DNA from: a virus
Length of the DNA: 23,644 bases
Virus record (IMG/VR): IMGVR_UViG_3300046000_005666
Span: 1-23,644 of that record
Strand: one strand, 5' to 3'
This document shows positions 14,909-21,108 of the stretch, one piece after another. A program made the position numbers and the translations under genes. The notes under the pieces were generated by a model, which worked only from the letters and a program-made list of their open reading frames with translations, was not told the origin of the DNA and did not search any database. Position 1 is the first letter of the stretch; every line of letters starts with the position of its first letter.

Positions 14909-14936
14909 TTGTGTTTGTCCAAGACTTGTGTATACT
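14909..14936 (+). promoter_or_regulatory. Promoter P2, sigma70-like, twin of P1
   Basis: TTGTGT (14909-14914) and TATACT (14931-14936) are separated by 16 bases, exactly as in P1. The flanking CGCCC and the ACTTGTG before the -10 are shared with P1. It lies 42 bases before the ATG of the DUF932 gene and after an 11-base gap from the upstream stop. Confidence 0.72.
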
Positions 14937-14946
14937 GACGTTCAGT

Positions 14947-14978
14947 ACCAACCAAAAACCAACTAGGAGGAAGCCAAG
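14947..14978 (+). repeat. Leader element copy D
   Basis: ACCAACCAAAAACCAACT followed by AGGAGGAAGCCAAG and the ATG at 14979. It pairs with promoter P2 as copy A pairs with P1, so the promoter-leader unit as a whole appears duplicated. Confidence 0.72.
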
Positions 14979-15965
14979 ATGAGTTCAGGAATTACAGATA
15001 CAGACAGCATGATGAGCGTGCGGGAGATGCCCTGGCATGGAATGGGCGCCGTACTTGAGGATTACCCGCGGGGAATCGATGACGCCCTCGAGAAGAGCGG
15101 CCTGAGCTGGGAAGTTGAGCAACGCCCGTTGTTCGTTCCGGCTGAGACCACGCTGACGGACGCTGGCGTTGACCAGCGGTTCAGCAGTGTTGAGGGAACC
15201 GTCGCGAACGTCCGTAACGACAACAACCAGGTGCTCGGACTCGTCTCGGAGTCATACGAGATTGTTCAGAACCGCGAAGCGTTCAAGTTCCTTGACGCCA
15301 TTCTCGGAACCGACCTTCTCTTTGAGACGGCTGGCTCCCTGCATGGCGGCCGCAAGGTTTGGGTGCTGGCGCGCCGTCCTGACTTCGTGTCAGTAGCGGG
15401 CGACAAGGTTGCTACTTACGTCTTCGTGGCCAGCAGCCATGACGGCTCCATGAGCGTGACGAGCGCCGTTACGCCCGTCCGGATTGTTTGCGCGAATACG
15501 TTGGGCGCCGCCTTGTACGGCACCACCGCGAACCGCACCTTCCGCATGCGCCATACGAGCGGCATTGGCGACCGCTGGGAAGAGGCTCGCGAGGTGATCG
15601 GCGTCACGGTTGATTACGAATCGCAGTTCGTCGCGCTGGGCGACAGCCTTGGCCAGAAGGCCATCACGGAACGTCAGTTCAGCAGCGTGCTGGACGGCTT
15701 GTTCCAAGAGGATGACAGCCTCGGTAAGAGGGCGCTGGCTAACCGCCAGAGCGCGAAGGCTGACATCATGACCATCTACAAAGGGGAGGGCGCCGCGGGT
15801 GACACAACCGGCAACGCGCCTGGCTCGGCGTGGACGGCTTGGAACGCGGTTGGGGAGTGGAGCGACTGGTACCGCGGTCGCACCAAGAACACTGACCAGA
15901 TGACGCGCTCCTTTGAGGACACGGGTCTGAAGCAGGCAGCGCTGAACGCCCTGGTCGCCGTATAG
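14979..15965 (+). CDS. DUF932 (phage/plasmid-like TIGR03299) protein
   Basis: The gene encodes 328 residues. The opening 'MPWHGMGAVLEDYP', 'GLSWEVEQRPLFV', 'LGLVSESYEIVQNREAFKFLD', and the core 'VTPVRIVCANTLGAAL' followed by 'RMRHT' are the characteristic blocks of the DUF932/TIGR03299 family found widely in phages and plasmids. The biochemical role is unknown; expression in other phages is often early and high. Here it has its own promoter (P2), a perfect ribosome binding site and a strong hairpin after it, so it is probably expressed as a single gene. The length is typical of the family. Confidence 0.85.
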   Translation: MSSGITDTDSMMSVREMPWHGMGAVLEDYPRGIDDALEKSGLSWEVEQRPLFVPAETTLTDAGVDQRFSSVEGTVANVRNDNNQVLGLVSESYEIVQNREAFKFLDAILGTDLLFETAGSLHGGRKVWVLARRPDFVSVAGDKVATYVFVASSHDGSMSVTSAVTPVRIVCANTLGAALYGTTANRTFRMRHTSGIGDRWEEAREVIGVTVDYESQFVALGDSLGQKAITERQFSSVLDGLFQEDDSLGKRALANRQSAKADIMTIYKGEGAAGDTTGNAPGSAWTAWNAVGEWSDWYRGRTKNTDQMTRSFEDTGLKQAALNALVAV

Positions 15966-15979
15966 AGGAACGGTTTGGC

Positions 15980-16009
15980 GCGCGGCCTGGCTAACCGGCC
16001 AGGCCGCGC
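15980..16009 (+). terminator. 12-bp perfect hairpin, possible terminator or processing site
   Basis: GCGCGGCCTGGC (15980-15991) and GCCAGGCCGCGC (15998-16009) are exact reverse complements around a 6-base loop, just after the DUF932 stop. No T-tract follows, so it is not a canonical intrinsic terminator. It may stabilise the upstream mRNA end, attenuate read-through or be a binding site. Confidence 0.55.
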
Positions 16010-16033
16010 TCCGGCGCCGCTAAGGAACCTTTG

Positions 16034-16261
16034 ATGAACGAATCTACCGCTACTAAACAACTCAACCGAGCCATCAAGATGGCGGGCGGTCTTTGGACGG
16101 CTGGCGATATCGCCGCCGCCGCTGGCTGCACCGAGCAGGCCATCAGTGACCGCCTCAAGCGCGGCACGCTTCCGGCACCGGCTCTTGAGCTGGGTAGGTT
16201 GCGGGTATGGCTGGGAGTCCAGTTGCCAAGAGACATCAGGCGCGCCAGGGTCAAGCCCTAG
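16034..16261 (+). CDS. Small helix-turn-helix DNA-binding protein
   Basis: The gene encodes 75 residues from ATG 16034, with AAGGA at 16022-16026; TTG 16031 is a weaker alternative. The segment 'GLWTAGDIAAAAGCTEQAISDRLKRGTLPAPAL' at about 19-52 is a helix-turn-helix of the MerR/excisionase type, where a helix pair is followed by a 'R...G.LP.P' wing. 'GRLRVWLG' follows, similar to Xis-like proteins. It probably binds DNA as a small regulator or excisionase. No integrase is present in the window to pair with it. Confidence 0.6.
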   Translation: MNESTATKQLNRAIKMAGGLWTAGDIAAAAGCTEQAISDRLKRGTLPAPALELGRLRVWLGVQLPRDIRRARVKP

Positions 16262-16285
16262 TCGCCGTAACTGAGGGGAGCCGCA

Positions 16286-16507
16286 ATGGAAGACAAACCG
16301 CAACCACGCTTTCACGTAGTAGGGGAGAAGCGCTTGGCTATCGCCAGGCAGCGCGACCTGGGCGCCTGGGCGCGTGCGCGCGGCATGAGCTTGAGCCACG
16401 TTCAGGAGGCTGGCGTTACCGTTGATGACGAGGGCGTAATCCACGTTCCGTATCATGTCTGGCGCTGGGCGCATCAAACCACAACAACCGGAGGAGACGC
16501 CGCATGA
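16286..16507 (+). CDS. Hypothetical protein, 73 aa
   Basis: The start follows GAGGGGAG (16273-16280). The protein reads 'RDLGAWARARGMSLSHVQEAGVTVDDEGVIHVPYHVWRWAHQ'. The helix-turn-helix-like pattern 'LGAWARARGMSLSHVQEAG' followed by a strand pair may be a small DNA-binding unit, but this is weak. It is coupled to the ERF gene by an ATGA overlap and begins the long unbroken chain of coupled genes that runs to the end of the window. Confidence 0.55.
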   Translation: MEDKPQPRFHVVGEKRLAIARQRDLGAWARARGMSLSHVQEAGVTVDDEGVIHVPYHVWRWAHQTTTTGGDAA

Positions 16508-17193
16508 GTGACACCATCGCAACCGACCTATGGAAGGCGCTACTGGACGCCCAGCGCTCCGTCGCCAACGTGGCGCGGGGCGGAACCAACTCGAGCCAGA
16601 ACTACAAGTTCGCCACGGCGGAGGACGTCATGCTGGAGGCCAGGTCAAGGCTTCATGAGCGCGACCTGCTACTGACCTTTAGCGAGTCCAACCACAAGAT
16701 CCGTGAGACCCAGCGCGCCGACAAGAGAACCGGCGAGATTATCCCTGGCGCTACTGTCGCTACGGTTGAGTTGGACGGTTGCCTCATCCACGCGGCCAGC
16801 GGCCAGCAGTACACCTTCTCGGTGAGCGGCGAGGGCGCTGACTACGGCGACAAGGCGCTGCCGAAGGCATACACGAACGCGGTCAAGTATGGTTGCCGCC
16901 ACCTGCTACTCATTCCGTTTGGAGAAGACCCTGAGGTTGACTCGCCGCAGCGCGGCCAGGCGGCGCCAGCCAGGCCAGCGGGCGACCCTAACTTGGCCAC
17001 CGAGAAGCAGGCCGGAATGCTCTACGCCAAGAGCAAAGCCGCGGGCATGGACGATGCCACGTTACAGAAGGCACTCGCGCACACTTGCGGCGCCCAGGTG
17101 AAGCGCTGCGAGCAGGTGCCGCGCGGTAAGGTTGATGACGTCGTAGGCATGATTGAGTTGTGGGCGAAGAAGCAGCAGGACGCCGCCTCATGA
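16504..17193 (+). CDS. erf: ERF family single-strand annealing recombinase
   Basis: The gene encodes 229 residues. The ERF signature is clear: 'NYKFATAEDVMLEARSRLHE' (about 31-50), 'GEGADYGDKALPKAYTNAVK' (about 110-128) and 'YGCRHLLLIPFGEDPEVD' (about 129-146). The C-terminal part is a Pro/Ala linker followed by a small helical domain ('TEKQAGMLYAKSKAAGMDD'), similar to the C-termini of other phage annealing proteins and possibly a binding site for host single-strand binding protein. It anneals complementary single strands in phage recombination and genome repair. The RusA-like resolvase four genes downstream fits the same process. Confidence 0.88.
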   Translation: MSDTIATDLWKALLDAQRSVANVARGGTNSSQNYKFATAEDVMLEARSRLHERDLLLTFSESNHKIRETQRADKRTGEIIPGATVATVELDGCLIHAASGQQYTFSVSGEGADYGDKALPKAYTNAVKYGCRHLLLIPFGEDPEVDSPQRGQAAPARPAGDPNLATEKQAGMLYAKSKAAGMDDATLQKALAHTCGAQVKRCEQVPRGKVDDVVGMIELWAKKQQDAAS

Positions 17194-17363
17194 TTGACGA
17201 TGAGCGCCGCCGCATAACAGAATGGGACGATCGGGAAGAAGAACGGAACCGGCGCCTAGATGAGGAATGGGAGTACCGCGACACGGAAGGCTACCCGCCT
17301 AAAGGGAAGCCAGCCGCCACGCCGAAAGACAAACCAACCAACCCGGAAGGAAGCCAAGAATGA
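17190..17363 (+). CDS. Hypothetical charged protein, 57 aa
   Basis: The start is the ATGA overlap at 17190; the in-frame extension to 17160 is rejected. The sequence is extremely charged ('DDERRRITEWDDREEERNRR', 'LDEEWEYRDTEG') and ends in a Pro/Lys-rich tail (KGKPAATPKDKPTNPEGSQE). No family was recognised. Its C-terminal codons contain leader copy E, so the regulatory element is here also coding. Confidence 0.55.
   Translation: MIDDERRRITEWDDREEERNRRLDEEWEYRDTEGYPPKGKPAATPKDKPTNPEGSQE
17331..17359 (+). repeat. Leader element copy E, inside a coding region
   Basis: AAACCAACCAACCC followed by GGAAGGAAGCCAAGA and the ATG at 17360. Unlike copies A-D it lies inside the upstream gene, encoding its KPTNPEGSQ tail, which shows that the element is conserved at the nucleotide level even where it must be translated. 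Confidence 0.65.
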
Positions 17364-17545
17364 TTACCCTCGCTGACGGAGCATTACTAGTAGGAGCGTT
17401 CGGCCTGATGTGCGCCGTACTGGCGTTCATCGGTAACCTGGCGCTATTGCTCAGGGACGGCCGCCGCCTAGAGAGGCGCGCGCCATCACCACGCCGCGAC
17501 CCGCGCCTCATGCGCGACACGGGAGCGTACCGTCATGAGCGCTGA
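17360..17545 (+). CDS. Small membrane protein, 61 aa
   Basis: The gene starts at an ATGA overlap behind leader copy E. Residues about 4-32 ('LADGALLVGAFGLMCAVLAF', 'IGNLALLL') form one long or two short hydrophobic segments, and the remainder is strongly basic (RDGRRLERRAPSPRRDPRL), giving a clear inside-positive topology. Such small early membrane proteins of phages may affect superinfection or host membrane functions, but the function here is unknown. Confidence 0.58.
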   Translation: MITLADGALLVGAFGLMCAVLAFIGNLALLLRDGRRLERRAPSPRRDPRLMRDTGAYRHER

Positions 17546-18026
17546 GCTAAACCCGCTGGAGCCAAACCGGCCGCTACCGCCAAACCCGCAGACAGGAGAG
17601 CTGCTCGAGCTGGCCACCGCGCCGACCGCTGACCTGGCCGCCTGGCTTGACGCCGTCCGCTGGATGGAAGGGGAGCAGCGCGACGCCAAGCGCCAAGTTC
17701 AGGCGGAGATAATCAAGCGTATGGATACTGACGCCAGCTACACCTTGCGCGAGGGCGACTATGAGTTGAGCGGCGACAGCCCGAAGCCCGTTGAGGTCTT
17801 TGATGTTGAGCCGCTGGCCGCCGACTTGGACGACCTGGTAGCAGAGGGAACCATCAGCGCTGACGCCAGGGCGCGCGTCATCGTTGAGACGGTTGAGCGG
17901 AAGGTGGCGCTACGTGAGATACGCAAGCTCATGAACCTGGGCGGAGTTGTCGCGGGCGTGGTTGAGCGGCACCGCACTGAGGCGCCGCGTGAGCGCCGCG
18001 TTCGTGTCAAACGGAACCGGCCATGA
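17535..18026 (+). CDS. Hypothetical protein, 163 aa
   Basis: The ATG at 17535 overlaps the preceding gene by 11 bases. The N-terminal 30 residues are Pro-rich, followed by a helical, acidic body ('LAAWLDAVRWMEGEQRDAKR', 'AEIIKRMDTDASYTLREGDY') and a basic C-terminus (RRVRVKRNRP). The pattern 'W.d..r..e...rd.k......i...md......' is common in small phage proteins encoded next to recombination genes. I do not recognise a named family. The position between ERF and RusA-like genes suggests a role in DNA metabolism, as inference only. Confidence 0.6.
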   Translation: MSAELNPLEPNRPLPPNPQTGELLELATAPTADLAAWLDAVRWMEGEQRDAKRQVQAEIIKRMDTDASYTLREGDYELSGDSPKPVEVFDVEPLAADLDDLVAEGTISADARARVIVETVERKVALREIRKLMNLGGVVAGVVERHRTEAPRERRVRVKRNRP

Positions 18027-18412
18027 GCGTCGTCATCCACGTAATCACGATTGAGAATGAGACGCCGCCATCACTCAACTCGTACTCGCATGCGCACTGG
18101 CGGAAGTACCACGCCATCAAGAAGTCATGGCAGAACCGCCTGGGCGCTGAGCTGATGGTTATGAGCAAGCGCCTGGCGCCCGCCGCCCAGGTTCACGCCA
18201 CCGCTCAGCTACGCTTTCCCACGCGCCGCCGCCGTGATGAAGGCAACTACCGCACCGCGCTCGAGAAGTCACTCGGGGACGCCCTGGTTGAGGGCGGCTA
18301 CCTGGTTGATGACACGCCAGACCAGTTCACCTTCGGCGCCCTGACCTTTGACGACACGCCAGGCCAACCACGAACAATCCTCCAGCTTCGCTGGACAGAA
18401 AGGAAGCCATGA
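18023..18412 (+). CDS. rusA: RusA-like Holliday junction resolvase
   Basis: The gene encodes 129 residues. 'PPSLNSYSHAHWRKYHAIKKSW' at about 15-36 and 'RRRDEGNYRTALEKSLGDAL' with Asp72, then 'GGYLVDDTPDQF' with Asp96 and Asp97, are the RusA family blocks; acidic residues in these positions bind magnesium in the E. coli enzyme. The enzyme is a dimeric endonuclease that cuts four-way junctions. In phages it processes recombination intermediates or branched DNA before packaging. The length (129 against about 120 in E. coli) is normal. Codon overlaps tie it to the genes on both sides. Confidence 0.82.
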   Translation: MSVVIHVITIENETPPSLNSYSHAHWRKYHAIKKSWQNRLGAELMVMSKRLAPAAQVHATAQLRFPTRRRRDEGNYRTALEKSLGDALVEGGYLVDDTPDQFTFGALTFDDTPGQPRTILQLRWTERKP

Positions 18413-18723
18413 CCAGGACAGATGAGGTTCTAGCGGTTCTACAAGCGGGCGGGAAGGCGGGCGTAACAACCCGTCAGATGCTGGCCAGCACATCGCACCG
18501 TTACAGCGCGTACATTCTGCGGCTCCGTGAGCGCGGCTACGTCATTACGTCAGTCAAGGAGCGCGACGGCTCTTGGCGCTACACGCTGATTCGTGAGCCT
18601 GGCGCCGCCCAGGCGCCGCCGCCGCCCGTGACCACTTTTAGCCAAGAGGAAGCGCCCGCCATCATAGACGGCCAGGAGCAGCTCTTTGATGTGCCGCCGC
18701 ATGAAAACCGCTACGTATCATGA
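18409..18723 (+). CDS. Winged-helix DNA-binding protein
   Basis: The gene encodes 104 residues behind AAAGGAAGCC (18399-18408), a ribosome binding site of the same type as the leader copies. The N-terminal 60 residues ('DEVLAVLQAGGKAGVTTRQM', 'YSAYILRLRERGYVITSV', 'SWRYTLIREP') form a typical winged helix with the wing 'RDGSWRYTL'. This is followed by a Pro-rich, acidic tail ('EEAPAIIDGQEQLFDVPP'). The tail contains 'QEQLFD', which resembles the QLxLF beta-clamp binding motif (inference). It may therefore be a DNA-binding replication or recombination accessory protein. Confidence 0.6.
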   Translation: MTRTDEVLAVLQAGGKAGVTTRQMLASTSHRYSAYILRLRERGYVITSVKERDGSWRYTLIREPGAAQAPPPPVTTFSQEEAPAIIDGQEQLFDVPPHENRYVS

Positions 18724-19328
18724 CGGAAAAGGCACTCAAGAAGAAGCTCGACCGCCAGCGCGTCAAGAACCTAGAGCGCGCGCTCAAGACGGAGCGTACC
18801 GGCCTGCTGGCTATGGGCGTAGCGTTCTGCCGTGAGGGCAACAACCCCGCTGGCCTCTTGGCCAGGCTTGACGCTATGGCCAGCGCCGTCGCGAACGACG
18901 GAAAGGCGCCAGGTGGCCTCCGTGAGTCTATTGTGAACGGGCGCGCCATCGTTGAGCAGGCCATTGCCTTGGAGTCGGGGCGCCCGCAAAAGCTCTTTGA
19001 GCCGGACGTTGGCCATTCTGACCCCGCCCAGGTGGCCGCCCTGGTTGACGCGCCGCCTGAGCAACTGAGCTTGAACGGCTCTGAGGAGCGTCTAACGGAA
19101 CTAAACGCCTTTGAGGCGCAGGTCGAGGCTGGGTTGCTCGAGACGCTTCAGCAGGCGCCCTTGGCTGACGACGAGCTGTATGAGCGCTACCACCTGGTTA
19201 TGGAACGGCCGCGCGTCACGCGCGCCAGCTTGGCCGCCAGGCGCCGCGCCCTGGCTGCGCGCGGCTTCATAGCTCGTATTGAGCACGAAGGTTTGACAAA
19301 GTGGACAACTATAGAGAGGACAGTATGA
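18720..19328 (+). CDS. Hypothetical protein with C-terminal winged-helix-like region
   Basis: The gene encodes 202 residues from an ATGA overlap. The N-terminal 70 residues are basic and helical ('KALKKKLDRQRVKNLERALK'). A helix 'LDAMASAVANDGKAPGGLRE' follows, then an acidic linker and, at about 150-200, 'LADDELYERYHLVMERPRVT', 'ASLAARRRALAARGFIARI' and 'KWTTIERTV', which has the pattern of a winged helix. It may be a DNA-binding or replication accessory protein. No named family was recognised. It is the last gene before the hypermodification set. Confidence 0.55.
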   Translation: MTEKALKKKLDRQRVKNLERALKTERTGLLAMGVAFCREGNNPAGLLARLDAMASAVANDGKAPGGLRESIVNGRAIVEQAIALESGRPQKLFEPDVGHSDPAQVAALVDAPPEQLSLNGSEERLTELNAFEAQVEAGLLETLQQAPLADDELYERYHLVMERPRVTRASLAARRRALAARGFIARIEHEGLTKWTTIERTV

Positions 19329-20002
19329 CTGACGCAAACTCAAGTAGCAAGATTCACCCCAGCCTGAGCGGCTTTGAGACGCTCGCGGCTGACCTAAAGA
19401 CGCACCCTGACAACGCGCGCCGCGGCGACACGAAAGCCATCAGCGAATCGCTGGGTAGGTTTGGCCAGCTACGACCGATAGTGGCCTTGAGTGACGGCAC
19501 TATTGTGGCGGGCAACCATACCTTCCGAGCGGCAACTGAGGTGCTCGGTTGGACGACCGTCGCCGCCATGAAGGTTGACTTGTCGCCCGATGAGGCGCTG
19601 GCCTACCTGCTCGCTGACAACCGCACCGCTGAGCTGGGAACCATGGACGACGCCAAGTTGGCTGAGCTGGTAGAGCGGGCGCTCAACTCGTCCGCTGGCT
19701 TGGCTGGCACCGGCTACTCAGATAGCGACGTGGAAGACCTGGCCGCCCAGCTCGCGGCGCTTGACTCAGACGAGCTGGAATACCAGGCGCCAACCAACCA
19801 GTTCGATGACCGGCACACAAGCGTTGAGACGCCCGCCGCCGACCTGGCTGACCGCAAACCAATGGAGCAGTTCGTGCTCATCTACGACGCCGACAAGGCT
19901 GAGGAACTCAGAGAGGCCATCAAGACCCTCCGCGTCAAGTGGGGAGTCAGTGGGGTGCGCGAAGTTGTCCTCCAAGCCGTTGTTGAGGCGGCCAAAGAAT
20001 GA
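19325..20002 (+). CDS. ParB/sulfiredoxin-like domain protein
   Basis: The gene encodes 225 residues from ATG 19325, which overlaps the previous stop and follows GAGAGGA; the in-frame 19301 start is rejected. The ParB-like N-terminal domain is clear: 'HPDNAR' (27-32), 'SLGRFGQLRPIV' (42-53), 'IVAGNHTFRAA' (60-70) and 'LADNRTAE' near 98-105. In this fold the 'GNHTFR' segment lines a nucleotide-binding or catalytic site. The C-terminal 75 residues contain a helical domain. ParB-like genes recur beside hypermodification enzymes in phages (established by comparative genomics), but their exact role there is unknown. It heads the coupled operon. Confidence 0.8.
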   Translation: MTDANSSSKIHPSLSGFETLAADLKTHPDNARRGDTKAISESLGRFGQLRPIVALSDGTIVAGNHTFRAATEVLGWTTVAAMKVDLSPDEALAYLLADNRTAELGTMDDAKLAELVERALNSSAGLAGTGYSDSDVEDLAAQLAALDSDELEYQAPTNQFDDRHTSVETPAADLADRKPMEQFVLIYDADKAEELREAIKTLRVKWGVSGVREVVLQAVVEAAKE

Positions 20003-21108
20003 GCGCCCAGGCGCCAGCCCTGGCGCCCGTCAGTCAGCAGTCCCGTGACTGGCGGGCGCCGGAGTTCAGGCGCGAAGCGTTCATTGACTTCTACGAGTTT
20101 CACCTACGCCACCGCGCGCACCCTGGCTGCGTCTACTACCTGCTGCCTTACCTGGCTGAGCGGTACGGTTGGACGCCAGAAGAGCGGCTCTGGTTTGCGT
20201 TCTTGAACGGCAATACCCAAAACCCCGTCACGTCGCTACAACTCTTCCGCCACGGCTCAACGCCCGACCAGGCCAGCGAGGTGCTAACGTACTTTGAGGC
20301 CACGCGCGCTGAGTTGGCCTGGGACACCGACCGCCGCTACCACCGCCGCGTCTTTGGCGGCGCCATGATGAGTTACCTTCAGCTCACGGGCGGCGACCAG
20401 GTTGACTTCTGGCAGCGCGCCGCCGCGGGCGGCTGGCCAGCGGTTTGGGCGGCCGCGAACCGCATCAGTTCCTTTGGTCGGTTGTCGGCGTTCTCTTACG
20501 CTGAGTACGTGCGGATAATGAACATCGAGGGCGCTGACTTTGACTGCGATGACCTGCTGCTCTACGACAAAAGCGGCTCGCGTAGCCACCGTAACGGCCT
20601 GGCCGTAGTGGGCGGCCGCGATGACCTTTACTGGCACGCCTCCAACCCTGGCTTCGATGGCACCTACACTCGTGACGAGATGTACTACCTGGTTGACCTG
20701 GGCGCCAGCCTACTTAGGGAGACCGCCAGCCGCGCCCAGGGGGAAGCCTGGGCGCGTGACGTGTCTTACTTCACGCTTGAGTCGGCGCTCTGTACGTACA
20801 AGTCGTGGCACCGCCCAAACCGCCGCTACCCTAACGTCTACAACGACATGCTCTACGACCGGATTAGGAAGGCTGAGCAACGCTTCCCCGACCAAGACTT
20901 CAGCGTCTTCTGGGAGGCGCGCCAGGCCTGCCTGCCTAAGTACCTGCGGCTTGAGGACGAGCCGTACGACCCAGGCTGCCGACCGCAGAAGCAAAACCAC
21001 TACCGCCTCACGGGGGAAGTAATCATGATGGAGCGCGACTACCCTAAGTACGTCAACGGTTTCCGCGACGCGGTTGAGCAGGGACTCTGGGGAAGGCGGC
21101 CATCATGA
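19999..21108 (+). CDS. Amino acid:DNA transferase family protein (AADT / HMUDK-helical / aGPT-PPlase-like)
   Basis: The gene encodes 369 residues from an ATGA overlap. 'FIDFYEFHLRHRAHPGCVYY', 'LPYLAERYGWTPEERLWFAF' and 'NGNTQNP' at 28-76 match the helical DNA glycosylase-like family that includes alpha-glutamyl/putrescinyl thymine enzymes and the helical domain of 5-hmdU DNA kinases. A second block lies at 259-292 ('LESALCTYKSWHRPNRRYPN', 'VYNDMLYDRI'). In phages such as ViI and M6, members join an amino acid to phosphorylated 5-hydroxymethyluracil in DNA with loss of phosphate. The P-loop kinase two genes downstream supplies the activated base. The substrate here is unknown. The family recognition is from memory and needs a profile search. 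Confidence 0.82.
   Translation: MSAQAPALAPVSQQSRDWRAPEFRREAFIDFYEFHLRHRAHPGCVYYLLPYLAERYGWTPEERLWFAFLNGNTQNPVTSLQLFRHGSTPDQASEVLTYFEATRAELAWDTDRRYHRRVFGGAMMSYLQLTGGDQVDFWQRAAAGGWPAVWAAANRISSFGRLSAFSYAEYVRIMNIEGADFDCDDLLLYDKSGSRSHRNGLAVVGGRDDLYWHASNPGFDGTYTRDEMYYLVDLGASLLRETASRAQGEAWARDVSYFTLESALCTYKSWHRPNRRYPNVYNDMLYDRIRKAEQRFPDQDFSVFWEARQACLPKYLRLEDEPYDPGCRPQKQNHYRLTGEVIMMERDYPKYVNGFRDAVEQGLWGRRPS

Noticed and set aside
16034-16261. Excisionase next to an integration module
   Set aside because: The protein has a suitable helix-turn-helix, but no integrase or attachment site is in the window, so only a DNA-binding call is made.
19325-20002. ParB as part of a plasmid-type partition system
   Set aside because: No ParA gene or parS-like repeat set was seen, and the gene is coupled to DNA modification genes.
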